62,052 bases of DNA from a virus. The stretch covers positions 1 through 62,052 of IMG/VR virus record IMGVR_UViG_3300021091_004741; one strand, written 5' to 3'. The notes beneath the pieces are model-generated. The model made no database searches. It worked only from the letters and a program-made list of their open reading frames with translations, and was not told the DNA's origin. The stretch's first letter is position 1. Every line of letters begins with the position of its first letter. This document shows positions 17,744 to 26,310 of this stretch, piece after piece. The translations under genes and the position numbers were made by a program.

Positions 17744-18570
17744 AAACAACCGCAATTCTGCCATCGAGAAATGATAACTATGGTGATAACTTATCACACA
17801 GAGCATCTATGTCTTTAAGTTCAATGATTGAATCTCATGATGAGGTAGTTTTTGTAGAATGGAAAATCAAAAACAATGATTCATTATTTTCATCAATCAA
17901 AAATAAATTACCTCATCAGGGCAAATTAAAGTATGTTCCTGTATCCTCTTGTTTTCTGAAAGAACATTACTCTGACATTTATCAGTATACAATAATTGAG
18001 TCAATTGCCAGAAATATTGCAATCAGAAGAGCATCAAACGATTATATAATTTCAACCAATATTGATATTTTGGTCAATGATTTGAACAAGAATATTTTAT
18101 CGGAAAATACTTTTTTTACAGTACCGCGAAGGGACATTCCTCAAGATTTACACTTACAGTTCGATGACTATCAAGACTTACACAAACATATTAACCGTGA
18201 CAAAGATTCATTTAGACCAAAAGAACGAATTAATTCAAAAGACGATATATGGTCTTTAATAAACTGTTGTGGAGATTACCAAATTGGACATAGAAATGTT
18301 TGGTATAAAATGAAAGGATTTGAAGAATCGATACTATTCGGTTGTGGAATAGATACAAACGTGATGAAAAAAGCATCCTTCTTTTCCCAAATAAAAGTTT
18401 TAGACCATTATATTTTTCATCTCAACCATGGAAAAAATAGTCAAATTGATAATGATGAAATACAACCCCCAATATCAAATCAGAACTCTATCATAAGAGA
18501 CTTTATTGAATCATCTAATCCTGACACCTGGGGGATGTCAGATAAAGATTTACCCATAGAAATATTATGA
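17740..18570 (+). CDS. GT-A glycosyltransferase-like protein
   Basis: 276 residues. The N-terminus TTAILPSRNDNYGD is GT2-like. The stretch IARNIAIRRASNDYIISTNID follows the pattern (ARN..i..A..dyi...D.D) of galactosyl-type GT-A enzymes with a metal-binding DxD-equivalent. A later WYKMKGFEESILFGCGID segment matches the acceptor-side GFDE region of the same group. Four-base overlaps on both sides. Confidence 0.75.
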   Translation: MKTTAILPSRNDNYGDNLSHRASMSLSSMIESHDEVVFVEWKIKNNDSLFSSIKNKLPHQGKLKYVPVSSCFLKEHYSDIYQYTIIESIARNIAIRRASNDYIISTNIDILVNDLNKNILSENTFFTVPRRDIPQDLHLQFDDYQDLHKHINRDKDSFRPKERINSKDDIWSLINCCGDYQIGHRNVWYKMKGFEESILFGCGIDTNVMKKASFFSQIKVLDHYIFHLNHGKNSQIDNDEIQPPISNQNSIIRDFIESSNPDTWGMSDKDLPIEIL

Positions 18571-19202
18571 AAAGTATTTTAATAATTGGTGGTGCTGCAG
18601 GTGCTAGAATTGCCACTAACATTTTCAAAAAAACACACCCATATTTTTTTATTTATTATGTTGAGTGTTTTGCTGAGGAAATAATTTCAAATCGTTTATA
18701 TTCGACAGTTGAAAAATCTTTGGAACATCTCAAACAAACTGATGTCGAATATTTTATCGCAACCGGTGATAACAAACTCAGAAGAAAACATTATGAGATG
18801 ATAAAAGATTATACCAACAAGGAACCAATCAATTGTATTCACCCATCAGCCGTTGTCGAAGCAAAAAAAATTGGATTTGGAAATCTGATTTGTCCCAAAG
18901 CTGTTGTACACATGGATTCGATTATTGGAAATGGGACAATAATCAACACATCAGCAGTCATTGAACATGACTGTGTAATTCAGGACTTTGCTCAAGTTTC
19001 TCCAAACGCCACCCTTTGTGGATATGTTGTAATCGGAGAAAATTGTTTTATAAGTGCAGGTAGCACCATAATTCCAAAAATACTTATCGGAAATAACTCT
19101 ACTGTCGCAGCTGGTGCGGTCGTGAAAGAAAACGTTCCTGAAAATGTAATGGTGGCAGGTATTCCATCAAGAATAAAAAAGAACTATAATGAAAAACTTT
19201 AG
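18567..19202 (+). CDS. NeuD/PglD-like sugar O- or N-acyltransferase
   Basis: 211 residues. The N-terminal 75 residues form a small Rossmann-like domain (ILIIGGAAGARIATN). Residues 95-205 are left-handed beta-helix hexapeptide repeats, with HxxxxIGNGTIINTSAVIEHD and a closing VAAGAVVKENVPENVMVAGIPSR. The predicted catalytic His lies in the AVIEHDC turn. This architecture is that of acetyl-CoA-dependent acyltransferases of amino sugars. The next gene encodes the aminotransferase that would supply the amino group. Confidence 0.85.
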   Translation: MKSILIIGGAAGARIATNIFKKTHPYFFIYYVECFAEEIISNRLYSTVEKSLEHLKQTDVEYFIATGDNKLRRKHYEMIKDYTNKEPINCIHPSAVVEAKKIGFGNLICPKAVVHMDSIIGNGTIINTSAVIEHDCVIQDFAQVSPNATLCGYVVIGENCFISAGSTIIPKILIGNNSTVAAGAVVKENVPENVMVAGIPSRIKKNYNEKL

Positions 19203-20337
19203 CATACCAATTTTTCGATTGAACTTCGATTTTTTTTCTAAAATTAAGTTCCTCAAAGGTGCTTGGGATATATTAACATCGGACCGTCCACTTGGTGAAT
19301 CAAAATACGTAAAACTATTCGAGGAAAGATTTTCGAATATGTCAGAAACAAAATATGCAATTGCAGTTTCCAATGGAACTGTTGCAATTGAATTAGCTTT
19401 GAAATCACTCGGAGTCAAAGGAAAAAAAGTTTTGATGCCCTCTAATACCTTTTTCGCTACAAGTGTTGCAGTCACAAATGCTGGAGGCGAAATAGAACTT
19501 GTTGATATGGACCCAAGGTCTTTTTCTTTGAGTTATGAAGATTTGAAAACCAAAATATCATCCGAAATCGGTGCAGTTATAATAGTTCATATAGGTGGAA
19601 TTATATCTGATAAGATTTATAAAATTAAAGAACTTTGTAAGTTACACGATGTTCCATTAATTGAAGATGCCGCTCATGCACATTTCTCTTCCTATGGAAC
19701 TTACCGCGCAGGGTCTATAGGTGAAATAGGGTGTTTCTCATTTTTCCCCACAAAAGTCATGACAACTGGTGAAGGTGGTATGATAACCACAAATAACAAA
19801 GAACTTTATGAAAAAATGAAATCTTTGAAAAACTTTGGAAGAGATATAAATGACGCAGGAATAATTGTTAACGAAGAAGGAAATAATTTTAAAATAAATG
19901 AATTTACTGGTTTACTCGGTTGTGTTGAATTGGATAGAGTTCATAATAGAATTGAAAGAAGAAATGAGCTTTTGGAGGTTTATCAAAAAGAATTAGAAAA
20001 AACAAAATACAAAATTATAAAACAGAAAAAAAGAAGTTCTTGTGCGTATTACAAAGCAATCATAGTTACACCTATGGACGGTATTTGGTTGAAAAAATAT
20101 TGTAAAGAAAAAAACATCACTTTTACTGGTGAAGTCTACAGAATACCAATACATGAACAACCATTATACAAGGACAAATTTTCCTATGTAAATTTACCGA
20201 ACACTGATTATTATTCTAAACATCACGTATGTCCTCCTCTTTACCCCGAGTTGGGTTTTGATGAAGTCAAATATATCTGTGATGTAATGAAACAAGCTTT
20301 GGTAGATTATGAAAAACAGAGTAGCGAAATTAGTTGA
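19189..20337 (+). CDS. DegT/DnrJ/EryC1/StrS family PLP-dependent sugar aminotransferase
   Basis: 382 residues, normal length. Visible are SNGTVAIELALKSLG (phosphate site), IEDAAHAHFSSY with the PLP-stacking Asp, and FFPTKVMTTGEGGMI containing the Schiff-base lysine. The enzyme would aminate a keto nucleotide sugar using glutamate. It overlaps the acyltransferase by 14 bases and the dehydrogenase by 29, so the three probably act on one amino-sugar branch. The enzyme making the keto-sugar was not identified unless it is the next gene. Confidence 0.9.
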   Translation: MKNFSIPIFRLNFDFFSKIKFLKGAWDILTSDRPLGESKYVKLFEERFSNMSETKYAIAVSNGTVAIELALKSLGVKGKKVLMPSNTFFATSVAVTNAGGEIELVDMDPRSFSLSYEDLKTKISSEIGAVIIVHIGGIISDKIYKIKELCKLHDVPLIEDAAHAHFSSYGTYRAGSIGEIGCFSFFPTKVMTTGEGGMITTNNKELYEKMKSLKNFGRDINDAGIIVNEEGNNFKINEFTGLLGCVELDRVHNRIERRNELLEVYQKELEKTKYKIIKQKKRSSCAYYKAIIVTPMDGIWLKKYCKEKNITFTGEVYRIPIHEQPLYKDKFSYVNLPNTDYYSKHHVCPPLYPELGFDEVKYICDVMKQALVDYEKQSSEIS

Positions 20338-21346
20338 GATAAGAAAAATAGAAATCTTCGAGGAAGATATTCCTAAATTAAATAAGGGTCAGATATTGGT
20401 TGCCATGAAATCAGTTGGGATTTGTGGCTCGGATATGCATTATTTTAAAGAAGGGGGTTTAGGTTCTTTTAAAGCACCCCTACCTATGTACATGGGTCAT
20501 GAACCTTCAGGTATTGTTATTGACTATAATGGGTCTCAAAAGTTTAAGGATGGTGACAGAGTAGCTGTTGAACCAGGTATGCCCTGTATTACTTCTTATT
20601 GGTCTTTGAAGGGTAAACATAACCTTTGTGATAAAGGCACTTTTATGGGTGCAAACGCTCAAGGAGCTTTCGCAGACTATGTTATAGTTGAAGAATTACA
20701 ATTGGTAAAATTACCAGAATCAATGTCATTCAACTTAGGTAGTTTAATGGAGCCGTTAGGTGTTTGTTTACATACTGCGAACTTATTAGAACCGAAGTTT
20801 ACCGAATCTGCAACAATATTTGGGGCTGGTCCTATTGGTTTGTGTATGTTTTCAATACTAAAAAAGATGGGATTGAAGAACATTTTCATGGTGGACAAAA
20901 TCCCTTTCAGAGTTGAGTTTGCTAAGTCTTTCGGAGCAAAAGACGCATTTCTTCTCGCGGATGATTACAATAAAAAAATCAAAAGTGCAACTGATGGTTT
21001 TGGAACAAATCTAACAATTGATACAGGTGGTACTTCAGAATCAATTGATGGTTGTATAAACGTAGCGTCGGTCAATGGTAGAGTCGCTTTAATTGGTATA
21101 CCTGAAGCAGACTCAGTCAACTACAACCCACACAGAATGAGAACAAAAGAATTAACTATTAAGAACGTGAGAAGGTCTAATCAGACTTTAGATGATTGTA
21201 TTGTTAATTACTACGATGATTGTGAGATTGAAAAAATAATCTCACATGAATATGATTTTGAGAACATACAAAAAGCATTCGAAATGGTTGCGGATTATCG
21301 AGATAATATATTAAAATGTATCATTAAAAATAATAATCAATTATGA
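20309..21346 (+). CDS. Medium-chain zinc-type dehydrogenase (sorbitol/threonine DH-like)
   Basis: 345 residues. The catalytic-zinc ligands are visible (VGICGSDMHY and MGHEPSG), as is the NAD-binding ATIFGAGPIGLCMF. The structural-zinc loop normally holds four cysteines; here PGMPCITSYWSLKGKHNLC keeps only two, so that zinc is probably lost. The enzyme would oxidise an alcohol or reduce a ketone on a sugar or polyol. Its start overlaps the aminotransferase, suggesting it prepares the keto substrate. Confidence 0.85.
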   Translation: MKNRVAKLVEIRKIEIFEEDIPKLNKGQILVAMKSVGICGSDMHYFKEGGLGSFKAPLPMYMGHEPSGIVIDYNGSQKFKDGDRVAVEPGMPCITSYWSLKGKHNLCDKGTFMGANAQGAFADYVIVEELQLVKLPESMSFNLGSLMEPLGVCLHTANLLEPKFTESATIFGAGPIGLCMFSILKKMGLKNIFMVDKIPFRVEFAKSFGAKDAFLLADDYNKKIKSATDGFGTNLTIDTGGTSESIDGCINVASVNGRVALIGIPEADSVNYNPHRMRTKELTIKNVRRSNQTLDDCIVNYYDDCEIEKIISHEYDFENIQKAFEMVADYRDNILKCIIKNNNQL

Positions 21347-22065
21347 GAAAGATTCTGAGTATAGATGGATTCAGATATAAAACGGAGGAAAGATTAAATG
21401 AAATTAAAAACACTCTGAGATGGAACTCTAAGTTTTTTGATATCATACATGTGTGGTGTCAAGAAGTTTTGGATTATGAGAAATTCGAAGAGTTTCACTC
21501 TGAAAAAATTATTGTCCATAATTTGAACAGAACGGATATGATTTCCATGAAGGATTTATATGATTTTACAAACGAAGTATCGACTGACGAAGATTTCAAA
21601 TTCTTCGCCAATTCGGATACCACATTTGGAGAACAAATTATGGAATATAATTGCCCTGATGATTGGTTTATACTTTTCACCAATCGGTCAATGAGAGACC
21701 CACAAATAGGTCAAAACCCTGAAGCATATCAATTGTCTGAAGATGATGGTTTGATTCTTTTCAATAGAGATGGTATATTAGATACTAATTGGTTTCAAAA
21801 TGATGAATCAATTAAACCATTTGCAATATCTGCACACTGTGGATGGTCATGGAAAACCAAAAAAGAAATGCCAAAAGGAAATTGTTATTTGGGAACACAA
21901 GGAGGAGAAAATTGTTTTTTGAATCAAATCATTTCATCAGGATTTATTCCCAAAGCCGGTGTAGTAAAATACCCCACTTTCCACAATCATAGAACAAATG
22001 AAAAAACAGAAAGGTTTCAGTCAATCACGACGGGACCTAGATTAACTCAATCAAGTTATTTGTAA
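21343..22065 (+). CDS. Glycan-operon protein, GT-A-like
   Basis: 240 residues. A SDTTFG element near residue 88 resembles the DxD region of GT-A enzymes, and aromatic, Gly-rich segments (AHCGWSWKT, GTQGGENCFLNQI) follow. I do not recognise the family with certainty. It overlaps the dehydrogenase by four bases and is followed after three bases by the next gene, so it belongs to the same transcript. Confidence 0.5.
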   Translation: MRKILSIDGFRYKTEERLNEIKNTLRWNSKFFDIIHVWCQEVLDYEKFEEFHSEKIIVHNLNRTDMISMKDLYDFTNEVSTDEDFKFFANSDTTFGEQIMEYNCPDDWFILFTNRSMRDPQIGQNPEAYQLSEDDGLILFNRDGILDTNWFQNDESIKPFAISAHCGWSWKTKKEMPKGNCYLGTQGGENCFLNQIISSGFIPKAGVVKYPTFHNHRTNEKTERFQSITTGPRLTQSSYL

Positions 22066-22068
22066 AAT

Positions 22069-22677
22069 ATGATATTCAACAAAAATTATACAAATCATTC
22101 ACGATGGAATGATTTATCAGACAAACACAAAAATACTTTAACGATACCAAATCTTTTTGCAAATATTCTCCACGAGTATCAGGACAAGATTCCTGATACA
22201 CAAAATCTGAGAAGTGCAATTGAAACTTGGACTTTTGACGCGAAGACAACATCAATTTTAGCAAATCATTTTGATATTGTTTTTACTGTAGAATTATACC
22301 CTGACGTTAACCCATATGACCAAATCAGTTATAGAGAGATTCATGAAGGATATTCAAAAGATTACGATAACATAACTTTTCTATATGGTCCCTTGAATGA
22401 AGTAATTCCAGAGATTTTATCTGAACTACCAGATGAGAGATTTATGTTCCTTTTGGATTTTCATCGAAACTCTACAAACCCAATCAAAGATGAAATTGAA
22501 ACAATAAAAAAATACAGTAGAAATAAAAATCACGTCTTTTTGATTGATGATTGTAATTTCTTGGGTACTTTGAATTTCCCAACACCACAAGAATTGAAAG
22601 AACTTTTGTACTCAATAAATCCTGAATATACACTTGTGGAAATAAATGATGGAAATAAAATAATGTTAGTATACTGA
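22069..22677 (+). CDS. Possible divergent methyltransferase-like protein
   Basis: 202 residues. The alternation of strands and helices (FDIVFTVELYPD, RFMFLLDFHRN, HVFLIDDCNFLG) suggests a Rossmann-like fold such as a class I methyltransferase, and FTVELYP could be the acidic loop. The glycine-rich motif I is not evident, so SAM binding is doubtful. It shares one base with the next start. Activity unknown. Confidence 0.45.
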   Translation: MIFNKNYTNHSRWNDLSDKHKNTLTIPNLFANILHEYQDKIPDTQNLRSAIETWTFDAKTTSILANHFDIVFTVELYPDVNPYDQISYREIHEGYSKDYDNITFLYGPLNEVIPEILSELPDERFMFLLDFHRNSTNPIKDEIETIKKYSRNKNHVFLIDDCNFLGTLNFPTPQELKELLYSINPEYTLVEINDGNKIMLVY

Positions 22678-23612
22678 TGAAAAAATTTATTATTACAACG
22701 ACAATTAACGAACCAACAGAAGCGACACACAAGTTCTGTGAGATTGCAGATAAGAAAGATTTCAAGTTCGTTATTATCGGAGACCTCAAAACTCCACATG
22801 ACAAATACAATAAACTCGTATCCAAACACGATAACGTTTTATATCTCAGTCCTGAGGACCAAGAAAAAATATACCCTGAACTTTCTGAAAAAATTGGATG
22901 GAGAACAATTCAGAGAAGAAATATTGGTTTTGTCTATGCTTACCAACAAGGCGCAGAAATAGTCGCGACAATTGATGATGACAATATCCCCTACGAAAAC
23001 TGGGGTGATAATATTATGATTGGAAAAGAAGTTGAAGTTGACCTATTCGAAAATACATCATGTCCATATTTCGATGCAATTTCAGTTACCAATCATAATG
23101 ACCTTTGGCACAGAGGTTTCCCAATCGAATATTTAAATGTTAAAAATCACTCTGAATACAAAGGGAAAGTCAAAATGATTCCACTTGTACAAGCGGAGTT
23201 TTGGGATGGTGACCCTGATATCGATGCAATCTGTAGACTCAGTAAAAAACCAATTGTCAAGTTTGAACCCTTCGAACCTTTTACAACAAGACAACTGTCA
23301 CCCTTCAACTCACAAAATACTTTCTTACATAGAAGTGTTTTGAAACACTACTCAGTGTTCCCATATGTTGGAAGGATGGATGACATTTGGGGTTCCTACG
23401 TGATGCAATATCATTTTCCAAACTCTGTTCTTTATACAAAAGCATCAGTATATCAAGCAAGAAACCCACAAGACTTGGTAAAAAACTTGGAAAATGAAAT
23501 TATAGGATACAGAAACACATTAAACTTTTTAAATAATATTCAAGACTACAGGAATTTACTTCCACAAGAAACTTTATCATATTTTAACATATATCAAACT
23601 TATTTCAAATGA
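22677..23612 (+). CDS. STELLO/DUF288- or RGP-like glycosyltransferase
   Basis: 311 residues. The opening FIITTTINEPTEA, then RRNIGFVYAYQQGAEIVATI and DDDNIPYENWGD with a DDD metal site, resembles the STELLO/DUF288 and reversibly-glycosylated-polypeptide enzymes known mainly from eukaryotes. A later QNTFLHRSVL and GRMDDIWGSYVMQ fit the acceptor half. It overlaps the epimerase by four bases. Either a glycosyltransferase or a sugar mutase is possible; the family assignment is from memory of motifs. Confidence 0.6.
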   Translation: MKKFIITTTINEPTEATHKFCEIADKKDFKFVIIGDLKTPHDKYNKLVSKHDNVLYLSPEDQEKIYPELSEKIGWRTIQRRNIGFVYAYQQGAEIVATIDDDNIPYENWGDNIMIGKEVEVDLFENTSCPYFDAISVTNHNDLWHRGFPIEYLNVKNHSEYKGKVKMIPLVQAEFWDGDPDIDAICRLSKKPIVKFEPFEPFTTRQLSPFNSQNTFLHRSVLKHYSVFPYVGRMDDIWGSYVMQYHFPNSVLYTKASVYQARNPQDLVKNLENEIIGYRNTLNFLNNIQDYRNLLPQETLSYFNIYQTYFK

Positions 23613-24700
23613 AAAAAATACTAGTACTCGGTGGTGGTGGTTTCATAGGAGGTCATCTCAGTAAAAGATTAAAAGAAGAAGGTAATCACGTACGAATCTG
23701 TGATATAAAAAAACATGAATATTTTTTCCACGATGAAATCTGTCATGAGTTCATATTGGGGGATTTAACAGACCCTAAAGTTGTTGAACTTGTAATCGAG
23801 GAAGGAGTTGATGAAGTATATCAATTAGCCGCAGATATGGGTGGAGCACTGTATATTTTCACGGGTGAAAATGATGCAGCGGTGATGTATAACTCAGCAA
23901 CTATCAACTTGAATGTTGCTAAAGAATGTGTAAAGAAAAAAGTTAAGAAAGTTTTCTATTCATCTTCAGCATGTATGTACCCCGAACATAATCAAATGGA
24001 CCCAAACAATCCTAATTGTGAAGAAAGTTCCGCATATCCTGCTAATCCTGATTCAGAATATGGTTGGGAAAAACTTTTCTCTGAAAGATTATATTTGGCT
24101 TTTCATAGGAATCACGGTTTGAACGTAAGAGTGGCAAGGTTTCATAATATCTTTGGTCCACAAGGCACGTGGCAAGGTGGTCGAGAAAAATCTCCTGCCG
24201 CCATGTGTAGAAAAGCAGCCGATACCGCTGAAGGTGGTGAAATTGAGGTTTGGGGAAATGGTTTACAAACTAGGTCTTTCCTATATGTAGATGAATGTGT
24301 TGAAGCGGTTCTACATTTGATGGATTCAGATTTTACAGGTCCCGTAAACATAGGTAGTGAAGAAATGGTCACAATTAACGACTTAGCTAAAATGGCAATC
24401 AAAATCTCCAACAAAAACTTAAGTATTACAAACTTAGAAGGAGAGGCATTTCAGAAAAAATATGGATTCAAATGTCCTTTGGGTGTTAAGGGAAGAAATT
24501 CAGATAATAAATTATACAAAGAGAAAATCGGATGGGAAAGTGAAAAAACTTTGTTAGAAGGTATGACAAAAACCTATAAATGGATTAAATCTCAAGTTGA
24601 TAAAAAAGAAAAAGAAACACCTTGGATTTATGAAAGTCCTGATGGGAAAACCATCTACAAAAGAGAACCAGGTTCCTTGGACAGGACCTTAATAAAATAA
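23609..24700 (+). CDS. GDP-mannose 3,5-epimerase-like SDR (plant GME type)
   Basis: 363 residues. Extended-SDR hallmarks: GGGGFIGGHL near residue 10, SSSACMYPE around the catalytic Ser, and YGWEKLFSE with the catalytic Tyr-x3-Lys. The segments AADMGGALYIFT, RFHNIFGPQGTWQGGREK, NGLQTRSFLYVDECVE and GVKGRNSDN match the plant GDP-D-mannose 3,5-epimerase pattern almost block for block, including the two cysteines of the active-site region. That enzyme gives GDP-L-galactose (and GDP-L-gulose). A related GDP-sugar epimerase remains possible. Confidence 0.88.
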   Translation: MKKILVLGGGGFIGGHLSKRLKEEGNHVRICDIKKHEYFFHDEICHEFILGDLTDPKVVELVIEEGVDEVYQLAADMGGALYIFTGENDAAVMYNSATINLNVAKECVKKKVKKVFYSSSACMYPEHNQMDPNNPNCEESSAYPANPDSEYGWEKLFSERLYLAFHRNHGLNVRVARFHNIFGPQGTWQGGREKSPAAMCRKAADTAEGGEIEVWGNGLQTRSFLYVDECVEAVLHLMDSDFTGPVNIGSEEMVTINDLAKMAIKISNKNLSITNLEGEAFQKKYGFKCPLGVKGRNSDNKLYKEKIGWESEKTLLEGMTKTYKWIKSQVDKKEKETPWIYESPDGKTIYKREPGSLDRTLIK

Positions 24701-24703
24701 AAT

Positions 24704-25441
24704 ATGGCGAGAGAACAAAGAAGGAAACTTCCAACCCCGACACCAACGGAGGATGGAATTATTCCTAAAACAAAAAAACAGATAATCTGCTCCTTAATAA
24801 AAAAGAAAACCAAACAAAAATTTTTATCCGAAAGTCAAAAAAAATACTATGAAATACTAACTCAAAATCAAATAGCCATTTGTTCAGGACCTGCGGGTGT
24901 GGGCAAAAGTTATATCGCTATGAAATGTGCCGTTGATTTGTTGGTAGACCCTAATACACCATACGAGAAAATTATAATTGTTAGGCCCGCTGTTGAGGCC
25001 GAAGAAAAATTAGGAAGTCTACCTGGTGGTGTTGAAGAAAAATTGGACCCTTATATTTTCCCGTCTTACTATCTTTTGAACAAAATAATTGGTAAGGATA
25101 TGCGAGAGAAGTTGAAAGATTTCGAAGCCATAGAAGTTTTCGCACTTGCTTACATGAGAGGTATGAACATAGATAATTCAATTTTAATTTTTGAAGAAGC
25201 TCAAAACTCAACACCTTCTCAGATGAAATTATTATTGACTAGAATTGGATTCAATTCTAAATTCTTCATCTCAGGTGATTTGGAACAGTTTGACAGACAT
25301 AAGGACAAAACTCATACAGGTCTATGGGATGTTATCACTAAGTTTCAAGACACAGAAGATATAGGTATTTTTGAATTTCATTCCAATGACATTGTTAGAA
25401 ATCCTCTAATTACCAAAATATTACAAAAATATGAAGAATGA
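24704..25441 (+). CDS. phoH: PhoH-like ATPase
   Basis: 245 residues. Walker A is CSGPAGVGKSYIAMK, then IIIVRPAVEAEEKLG-SLPGG, and Walker B is NSILIFEEAQN, followed by SGDLEQFDR. This is the standard PhoH core, often carried by large phages; a role in RNA or nucleic-acid metabolism is suspected but unproven. The N-terminal 40 residues are basic. It lies three bases after the epimerase and overlaps the next gene by four. Confidence 0.93.
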   Translation: MAREQRRKLPTPTPTEDGIIPKTKKQIICSLIKKKTKQKFLSESQKKYYEILTQNQIAICSGPAGVGKSYIAMKCAVDLLVDPNTPYEKIIIVRPAVEAEEKLGSLPGGVEEKLDPYIFPSYYLLNKIIGKDMREKLKDFEAIEVFALAYMRGMNIDNSILIFEEAQNSTPSQMKLLLTRIGFNSKFFISGDLEQFDRHKDKTHTGLWDVITKFQDTEDIGIFEFHSNDIVRNPLITKILQKYEE

Positions 25442-26025
25442 GAATCGGTATCGAAATTAATGGTGTTTTAAGAGATACTCTGAAAAAAATTCAGCAAGAG
25501 TACGAAAAATGGTATATCGAAAATCCGTTCCGAGAAGATACAGATTTTGAATATAAAGTAATTTCCGACTTAAACTCCTTGGATATTTTCAAACATTTGA
25601 CTTTTCCAAATAAAGAAGAACTTTATCATTTCTTATACCAAGAACATACAATGGAAATATTCGGTCATGCGGGTTCGATTGAGTACAATAGTATGAATGA
25701 TTTGAATGACTTCTATTTGGACTTCAGAGACTCTCATGACATATTAATTGTTTCAGATGAGATTGGTAAATCGAAACCTGCGTCTCTTTTTTTTCTATCC
25801 AAGTTTGGATGTTTGATTGAATCAGTTAAGTTTTACAGCGAATCTACAATAAATTCACTTTGGGACTCCGTTGATATTTTACTTACTGCAAATCCCTCTC
25901 TATTATTGAATCATCCCTCCAATAAAATTGTGATTAAATATATTACCGAATATAATACAGAAATTAAAATTGACTCGGAAATATTTTCCATAAAAGAACT
26001 TAAGAATATAATAGAAAAATTATGA
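25438..26025 (+). CDS. Degenerate HAD/deoxyribonucleotidase-like protein
   Basis: 195 residues. MRIGIEINGVLRDTL sits where HAD 5'-nucleotidases carry DxDGVLxDT, so the nucleophile Asp is Glu and the acid/base Asp is Asn. A later IVSDEIGKSKPASLFFLSKFG keeps the motif II/III-like Ser and Lys, and LWDSVDILLTANP resembles motif IV. The fold is probably kept but phosphatase activity is doubtful. It overlaps phoH and the following gene by four bases each. Confidence 0.6.
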   Translation: MRIGIEINGVLRDTLKKIQQEYEKWYIENPFREDTDFEYKVISDLNSLDIFKHLTFPNKEELYHFLYQEHTMEIFGHAGSIEYNSMNDLNDFYLDFRDSHDILIVSDEIGKSKPASLFFLSKFGCLIESVKFYSESTINSLWDSVDILLTANPSLLLNHPSNKIVIKYITEYNTEIKIDSEIFSIKELKNIIEKL

Positions 26026-26309
26026 TAAAAGTTTTAGGTGAGAACTACTTCATTGACTTAGACCAAGTAGAAACTTATTTGGACATTAGTGAAGAACCCT
26101 CTACTGAGGAAAAAAATCCAAATACCTCCGAAATGAAAATAAATGTGATAAAATTTGAACTTGTCAAAATGTTATTCGAAACTATCTTGACTGAACAAGA
26201 TATAATAGATGACAAATTAGGTATCAAAACTGTATCCAACAATACCAGTGTGCCTTTCAAAATAGCATTCAATACTTTGTTAAATAAAAAATTAATCAAT
26301 CACTATTAA
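26022..26309 (+). CDS. Small unknown phage protein
   Basis: 95 residues. A beta-like N-terminus (VLGENYFIDLDQVETYLDI), a short acidic linker, and a C-terminal helical domain (VIKFELVKMLFETIL). No motif is recognised. The four-base overlap with the HAD-like gene and one-base gap to the glycosyltransferase at 26311 support it as a real coding sequence. Confidence 0.65.
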   Translation: MIKVLGENYFIDLDQVETYLDISEEPSTEEKNPNTSEMKINVIKFELVKMLFETILTEQDIIDDKLGIKTVSNNTSVPFKIAFNTLLNKKLINHY

Positions 26310-26310
26310 T

